This document shows, one piece after another, positions 56,925-64,000 of a stretch of DNA of 64,000 nt. Position 1 is the first letter of the stretch. Each line of letters opens with the position of its first letter. The position numbers and the translations under genes were made by a program. The stretch is from assembly GCF_037042905.1 (NCBI RefSeq), contig NC_087251.1, positions 44,207,373-44,271,372 on the forward strand. Direction: 5' to 3'. Source of the stretch: Lytechinus pictus (taxonomy: Eukaryota > Echinodermata > Echinoidea > Temnopleuroida > Toxopneustidae). The notes below the pieces were generated by a model. That model did no database searches. It was not told the origin of the DNA and was given only the letters and a program-made list of their open reading frames with translations.

Positions 56925-57243
56925 TTGGGGGTCAAAATGGTTTTTAAAAAAGGGTGGTCAGGAAGTTACAATGGTTAAAAAGGGGCAATTGGTGGGGGGG
57001 GGGGGTCACAATGGATAAAAAGGGGCAGTGGGGGTCAATGGATAAAAAGCGGCAGTGGGGGGGGGGCACAATGGATAGAAAGGGGCAGTGGGGGTCAATG
57101 GATAAAAAGGGGCATTTTGGGGCACAATGGATAAAAAGGGGCAGTGGGGGGGGGGGCGCAATGGATAAAAAGGGGCAGTGGGGGGGGGGGGCACAATGGA
57201 TAAAAAGGGGCAGTCGGGGTTACAATGTATAAAAAGGGGCATG
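56925..57243 (+). repeat. Tandem repeat of GGATAAAAAGGGGCAGTG with G-tracts
   Basis: Units CAATGGATAAAAAGGGGCA recur about every 28-36 bp with G5-G11 spacers, about nine copies. Frames read MDKKGQWGGG; composition artefact. Confidence 0.9.
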
Positions 57244-59393
57244 CCATGCTTCACAGAATATGGGATAGACACAAATAAGCAGAACTGAAAAGCAAATTTT
57301 TTTTCAAGAGCAGCCCAGAAGATTCATTCAAGTATACGGAACACCATAGCAGCTGACCTCTTGATTCAATGGGGCAAACCCCACCCCTCACAAAATGACC
57401 CACAGCCTGATCTGAGCTTGAGGTCTCCTTGACAAAATCACACAATATGTGACATCACTACCAAGAGACCTATTTTTCAGTGTGCAGTGAAGGGCACCGG
57501 ACACTGTTGGGCACTTGCAACAATGAGAGTGCTTTATTAATGACGGTAGGGAGCTTTCGCTTCAAAAAGCACAACAAATTCAAGAACACAGTAAATGTAT
57601 TGAAAATGCCCGTCAAATGACAAAGAACAGCTGGGAGGTCTTTGTCGAGACTTTATGAACCGGGTCAGCAGTTTGTCCAGAGTCCAGGATGAAACTGCCA
57701 TTTTGACTCGCCAATTTTCCACAAAGACCTAGTTCTTTGTCAAGAAGGGCATTTGACAATACATTTTCTATGTTCTTGAATTCACCATGTGGTGAAAACT
57801 CCCCATTAATATTTTGTGTAGCCAAGAGTATGGAAGACAATGCATTGACTTTCCTAGTGATTATGTTTCGGGGGGGGGGGGGGGCCACTGCTTTTTTTTT
57901 TTCTTTTTTGGGGGGAGGGAGCTTTACCCACATTCTGCTTTCTCTTCCCTACCCCCTACCCTTCCTTCTTCCTGGCCATAAGGATCAGTCTGTTAATCTC
58001 CTTTGTAGTTATTCACCCTTGAACATCTAATTTCCTTTAATCTGCTCCCTTCCTTACAACCATCTCCCCCTCCCCTCCACTGATTGTGCTCTATTCGTAT
58101 ACCTCCCTGTACTATCCATCCAGGGAAGCATTTCATGAAGATTTTTGTCAGTGATTTTCACCAACAAATCCTTGCATCTGATTGGCTTAGAGTAAATCAG
58201 TGATAATCACTAACTCCCTGTATCTGCCCATTTTCAATCATTTCACATCCTTTCAACATTAACTATCCATGACTGACCCTACAATTTAATATTTAGTATT
58301 ATTACTAATCATTTTCACATTTCATATTTCTATTATTAGACAATTCAATTATATTTTCACATTAAAAAAACACTATTCATTGGCTAGTTTATTTTATTAT
58401 TTTTTTTTTTGGGGGGGAGTTTCTTTTCAAAAGAGCAAATGGAATATATTACGATTTTGCAAATAAATATACCCTTTTCTGTACATGATGCAATCGCGTT
58501 TCTATGAATTTCAAAGAACACTGCATTTTTATCAAAATAGAAGCCAAGAGGGAAAAGAATGATTTTTAATTTAGAATACACCATCATACAAAAACCAAAT
58601 GCACTGTAACCATCATGCCACCATGAACTCTGAGAGATCAGGCGAGGCACCGACAATGAAAGATAGATCTAATAAGGTTGGGATCTCAACAAAGGCTTGT
58701 CCTGAGGGAGTACACTTCATATTCCACAATGGTTTATAATTCCCCATCAATCATTACAATACAATGCATGAACCCTAGAAATTAAGCAAAATGTCAAATT
58801 TCAAAGACGGCACCCAATAAAAATTCAAAAAAATCTTTCCATGGATATAAGAAACCAATGAGAACTCTCACAGACAGCACCCAATAAAATTGCCCAAACT
58901 TGTTCAGACTGGATGGAGGCCGGAAACCACTTCTTTAGCCAAAGGGTCATGGATAGCTTGAACAATCTACCAAAACATGAAATGTCAAATCTGACGGACA
59001 GCACCCAACAAAAATTCCCAAACTTGTTCCACACTGGATATAGGAAACCATGTCTTTAGCCACAGGGCCACTGTTGGAAAAATCTACCAATCACTGCCCT
59101 ACACACAGACAGGAAGATGGATGAATATAGCCTAGCATCACTTCGTATCAAGCTTCAGGACCTGGCTGAGAAACTTCTCTGACATGATCAGACAAATTAT
59201 AAGCAACAAGGAAATAATTCTATGATGGTCTGCAAATTATGCATCGTATGATGATTGCAAGAAAGTGAAAGACTCCCAAGTTCCCATAAAAGATGGGTAG
59301 ATGGCACAAGATCAAAAGATAAGCAAATTGAATCATTGAGTGGAGGCCCTTCTCCAAATATAACTGGCAATGGTAAGCAGGAACATGAATACC
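57244..59393. other. Intergenic; possible - strand transcript end
   Basis: - strand AATAAA at about 57533-57538. A - strand frame from about 57857 to 57613, behind a possible acceptor TCACTAG, reads non-repetitively (NGEFSPHGEF...) but matches nothing I know. 58805-59060 repeats the phrase ACAGCACCCAA three times. C/G and T tracts at 57870-57905 and 58400-58420. Confidence 0.3.
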
Positions 59394-59878
59394 TTAACCC
59401 TATCTAGCCGGGGGGGAGGGGGGGGGGCTTTTTTATCCCTCAACATTTTTCGAATAAATCTGTAAAGATCAGGCCACAAAATTTCATGGAATTTTTCTCA
59501 CGCAACTTTTAAGACCCAATATTGCTCAAAAACGTGATTTCATTTTACAAATCTAATGCATATTCTTTCTGTAGCCGAAATTCATAAATGTATCATTTTT
59601 ACCTTTACAAGCTATTGATGATGATTTTCATCAATTTTGTATTTTAAAAGATGAAAAACAAAGGGGGGGCTAAAAAAAAAAACCAATCGAATGCAAATTC
59701 TTTATGTAGCCGAAATTCATAAATGTATCATTTTTACCTTTACAAACTATTGATGACAATTTTCATCATTTTTTGAATAAAAAGATGAAAAACAAATTAA
59801 GGGGGGGGGCTAAAACCACCCCCCCCCCCCCCCCCCGGCTATGCAATTTCAAAATAGCCTGGGCTATATAGGATTAAA
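59394..59878. mobile_element. Poly(G)-bounded inverted-repeat element, copy B
   Basis: Starts TTAACCCTATCTAGCCGGGG and ends after C18-GGCT with TATAGGATTAA. The interior holds a tandem duplication (ATTCATAAATGTATCATTTT at about 59580 and 59710) with GGGGGGGCTAAAA at the end of each unit. Confidence 0.75.
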
Positions 59879-62405
59879 CACAGTAACTTCCTCTCACTTT
59901 AAGGGATTACATTTCTGAACACCTGAACGTGATGAAATTCCTCTACACAGGAAATCTATTCAAAATTCTTTCCAAACAAGAACGTTTCCTCCTGGACACA
60001 GAAATTGAAAGTTGACAAAGATTTCAAGAACCTGCCTTATTAGGATTCAAACAAGTGCATTGTGGTTTAATAGTAGAGTTACAGACTACACCAGAAAATG
60101 TATCAGATGTATGTAGCTTCCCTTTCGGTGACAATATCGGCATGCATGAGGAGCAAAAATGGTCTTTATTGACTTTGACTCTATACTACCAAGACTTCAC
60201 ATTGCCTTTCATTTTATCAGAGTCAAATAAATCTGGGAAAATCTAATAAACACAGGAAAATATCAAATGGCTGGAAAAGACAAAAAAGAATGACCAACTG
60301 GAACTAGATCCACTGAGAATTCCTCTAATGCCACCACACAGATGCCAACACTTTCACAAGATATCAGCATTTGTGAGTCCAAGAAGTGTGTATTTTGCAT
60401 GAGGTTTTGAAGAACTTGGGATATCATGCATTAGCTGAAAGGAACACCATTGCTTGTGGTCAGACAGCACTTGAAGATTATCGCAACATTACCAGATTCC
60501 AAACACCAAATATAAGATGTCACATGCAACTGAAACAAATTTCTCGAAGTTAGCAGCGTTCTCTTCACACAGACGTCGCCAGTTCCTCTCTCTTATCTTT
60601 GTGCAGAACAAATGATCAATAACACCGAGCTCCAAAGCCATATTGGCTAAACCGTTCCATCAATATTTCAAATATCAATATGGATCAACTTGAAACACTA
60701 CACTGGCAAGTCTCTAGAAATCAAAATTTGACATTGCACTTCTGAAAAAAGATTCCAGACTTACATATATATATATATATTGCTTTGATTGAAGGAGAAT
60801 TTTTTTACACATTGTGGAAAACCATTGAAGTGCACAACCCTCACAAAAATGGATGAAAAATTTATATCCGAAGTTGAAGATTTGGGCAGACGAACCTATA
60901 TTGAGAATCTTACCTTGATCATCACATATCTTAACATTCGTGCAGTCCACATTATCTCTTCTCATTCTGTGATTTCATGATGGATACACACTCGGCACTC
61001 GTACATGGTGAATGACCGCGATAAAGTTTGAAATAATAATTCAAATTAGTCTGACCCCAAAAATAACACGTACAGAAAAGGAGACTATATAAATTGCAAG
61101 ATAATCAACTTCGCTCATCATTGTTTAGCAATCAAAAAAATAAAAAGATCAAAGTCTGTATATATATATAAAATTGTTTATCTTCTTAGCACACTATCTA
61201 ATCAGTCATGGAAAATATCATGTTGCAACAATGTGAAACAAAGATAAAGTTAGAGCAAAAGCTAGAACAAATAGTACTGAGAGGTATATAAATAAAGACT
61301 ATACCCAACAAAAGGATACAGGAATGGGAAGAAATAACAGTAAAGGTCAAGAGAAGGGATTACAGTCATTAAAAGAAAAGAGAAAATCCTGATACGGGGA
61401 AAATTGCCACCCAATATTTTCACAAAGGTTATGGCCCTCAGTAAATAATTACTGGAAAACCAATTGCATTGTTTCACATACTTTAGGCTACACAGAATAT
61501 CATTGAAATCATTATTAAAGCACTTACATTGTGGTATACCATGCACAACAGTATCCAGTGCCCTTCTCTGCACACCGAAAAATAGATCTCTCGGTAGTGA
61601 AGTCACTAATTGCGTGATTCTGACAGGAAGATCCCAGCTCAAACCAGACAGGAAGCCATGTTTGTAAGGTTTAGGGCCTACCACCATCAATCGAGGTCAG
61701 CTGCTATGGTCCTGCAACTTGAATAAATCTTCCAGGCTGCTGGTCTTACATTCTTTTTCAAGAGATAAAAAAAATCATTAATACAAAGCAAGCATATAGT
61801 ATTATAATCAAAGACTATAAGTAGGGACAGAGATTTTCCATTTCAAGACATGGTCATTTCCATTTCTAAAAACCTATAATTCTGTTTCAAACTTGATCTA
61901 AAAAGGAGATTCAGTTTTTGCACACAGCAAGAGTATGAAATCTGTTTGCAAAGGTATACTCAATAAAATATCCCATGAAAAATAGACAATCAAAACAATT
62001 TTCTGTTTTGATTTACTGGTATTAAATGGAAAATCACTGTCCCTAATATGTTGGGCAGGTCCAAGCTATTTGAGACAAATCAAAGAGGTGTTTCACAAAG
62101 ATTTTTAAATCTTAAAAGAATGTCTAAAATTGCTCAAAAATTTTCAATTCCATGTTACAAATAAGGGATCACCATATTGGTTAGATCTCCCAAAGAGGAC
62201 ACGCTCTACTAAAGATGAAATCAATTAGGTATGCTGTGCATCAACGTTTGCGCATTAACACTGACATATACTATGATTTCAGTGTAAACTGTAATTTAAC
62301 TATTTGTGAAGCACTTTCCAGAATTGTCTCTCTCTCGAGTCATAAACTTTTAAAACATCTAATACTACATGTAGACCTATATAAACATGATTGGCAAACT
62401 TACCA
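59879..62405. other. Intergenic, nothing recognised
   Basis: AT-rich with short (TA)n at 60763-60780 and 61159-61171. The 142-residue - strand frame at 61262-61690 has no domain I recognise and no good splice context. Confidence 0.4.
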
Positions 62406-62563
62406 GGGCTCCGTAACACAAAGGTTTGCGATGAATGGCAAATATGAAAGAACCGCACTGATTGGTCCCTGGTCAGTATTTTAAACATAATGCGCTTGTA
62501 AAATTGATATTGATTGGTCAGTCCATTTATCGATTGATCGCTAATCTTTGTGCTACGTAGCCC
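62406..62563. mobile_element. MITE, GTAACACAAAGC family
   Basis: GGGCTCCGTAACACAAAGG and CTAATCTTTGTGCTACGTAGCCC are inverted; includes TGATTGGTCCCTGGTCAG as in 13781. Confidence 0.7.
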
Positions 62564-63837
62564 AGTTTATTAAAGTTCACAGTACGACCATCGGCATGTT
62601 TAATTGACTGCCTCAGTAACTAAGAAGTTATAGAAAGTTAAAATGAACATTTTAAACACACCTACATGTATCAAGGTCAAAGAAGCATGATGCCTAAATG
62701 GACTCAATAGCAGTCAAGCAAAGAATGGCCAATCGGTTTAATCACATCTTCTCTTCATTGGTCTTTCTTTTGTCATTTTGTGACTTTGGATTCCGGAACC
62801 AATTGATTTGAGGGCTACAGCCTCTTTGTTATTAAACCAATCTCTTAATTATTGACATATGATTAGTAAAGATTATTGAAGCTAGCCTGTATCCAAATTT
62901 TGTTCATTTTGTCTGAGTGGAATTTGTGTAGTGCGCTTGTGAAATTTGACAAGTTTCTTTTGGAACCCAGTTTATATAAGAACCTCTTTCTTTGTCACAC
63001 CCATATGCATACACAAGCTGATATTGAAGTTGAACCCTTACATGGTTCTTTATCATAAGAACAAGATATTTTCGGGTACAAATTGACCCCCAAATCTAAT
63101 CACATCCTTGTCCCTCCAACCTAAATGAAATAAGTTTGAAGTTGATCCCTAAAACAATTTTCAGTGATCGCATGAACATGATATTTTAACATATTTGTCA
63201 CCTTTGACCTTTGAATGCCTGACCACAAAATCTACATGTTATAATCATAATATTAAACGATGAAGTATATTTGAACATTTATTTTCATTGATGTTGATGA
63301 CATTATTAATTCCTCTGAAATACTTGTGTTAACTTCACAAGAACCTACTACGCATAATAACCACACCATATCAATTATAAACCTCACGATACTTGAAAAT
63401 CATTTCCAACTCTACTCACATATTAATTTTTACTCCTAGTAATCATACCCTACATTGTATGCATCCATTCAGATACTTAGACCTGCCAGCAAAGAGATAA
63501 TAGCTTGGACCTGCTCCTTGGAGCTACACAAAAGTCATCATATAACATATCTAAAAAATGGGTTCGTAAGTAGCAAATTCACATTAAGTCTTCTAAACTG
63601 ATATTTACTTCATTAAATTTGATTTACATACCGTAATGGAAATCTCCCATATCAGGAAGACAAGTGGAACACCAAAAATAGAGTGTGTTTAATGTCTGGT
63701 GTTAAGAGCCAGTCCCTGATAGTAATCTCTCTCAGAGATATGGAAAAGACGTATTTTACAAACAGGTTTGAATACGGTAATATATTTCAAAGGATAACTA
63801 TTTTGGAGAAACCACACCATAGGTCTTTTTGGAAAGG
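62564..63837. other. Intergenic, nothing recognised
   Basis: AT-rich; no supported feature. Confidence 0.4.
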
Positions 63838-64000
63838 TGGACTTTCTATACAAGGGATTTAGCTGAAAAAGCGAGAAGAGCATTGTTCAAATTGTACAAA
63901 TCTTTTGGTTCCTATACTCCTAGCACTAAAACCTTGTTGCATCTTTTCGATGCAACGATACAACCGATATTACTTTATGGATCTGAAATTTGGGGTACTA
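63838..64000 (+). mobile_element. Non-LTR retrotransposon reverse-transcriptase fragment, runs off the window
   Basis: The frame with TTA at 63859 reads FYTRDLAEKARRALFKLYKS and TKTLLHLFDATIQPILLYGS then EIWGT. This is the post-catalytic region of non-LTR reverse transcriptases (L---KA-RAL...LFD---PILLYGSEIW). Upstream sequence does not continue the domain clearly, so the 5' part is lost or diverged; the 3' part lies beyond 64000. Confidence 0.7.

Noticed and set aside
57006-57272. Proline-rich - strand ORF (FYPL repeats)
   Set aside because: Translation of the GGATAAAAAGGGGCAGTG tandem repeat.

Overview
The window is animal nuclear DNA. It is AT-rich, has spliced genes with GT-AG introns, and is packed with short inverted-repeat elements, tRNA-derived SINEs, GAT/ATC microsatellites and poly(G)/poly(C) tracts. 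Gene content, repeat style and a histone H4 'orphon' fragment suggest an echinoderm, most likely a sea urchin. That assignment is inference; no species marker was recognised.

Two protein-coding genes can be reconstructed, both on the + strand. The first (5835-27741) is an ABCC10/MRP7-type ABC exporter in 18 coding exons. Every junction keeps the reading frame, giving about 1596 residues: TMD0, TMD1, NBD1, TMD2, NBD2. The second (37043-46831) is C1D, the exosome/Rrp6 cofactor (Sas10/Utp3/C1D family), in 6 exons and 144 residues. GC-rich, CpG-rich islands near 2.93-3.29 kb and 36.8-37.04 kb are the likely promoter/5' regions. The two genes have no obvious functional link.

Layout: 1-5.8 kb, upstream DNA with palindromic MITE-like repeats and a GC island. 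5.8-27.7 kb, ABCC10; its introns hold SINEs, MITEs, microsatellites, a 1.14-kb tandem duplication and a decayed Crypton-type (DUF3504 tyrosine recombinase) element on the - strand. 27.7-36.8 kb, no gene but several large foldback elements: a degenerate word array, a poly(G)-bounded element, a 1.76-kb TA-flanked element and a 1.8-kb foldback made of CCAACTGG-like words. 37-46.8 kb, C1D; its 6.4-kb first intron holds nested foldbacks and a 156-bp tandem array. 46.9-64 kb, no confident intact gene: tandem repeats next to C1D, MITEs, fossil non-LTR retrotransposon pieces, a truncated histone H4 copy, and at the right edge a reverse-transcriptase fragment running off the window.

The most unusual features lie in ABCC10. 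The exon-10 start is present three times, each with its own 3' splice site. The end of exon 11 is followed by 117-bp (39-codon) tandem copies, each ending in a 5' splice site; two of these copies are identical. I found no convincing new multi-gene system; the novelty is in repeat architecture and possible splice-isoform generation.
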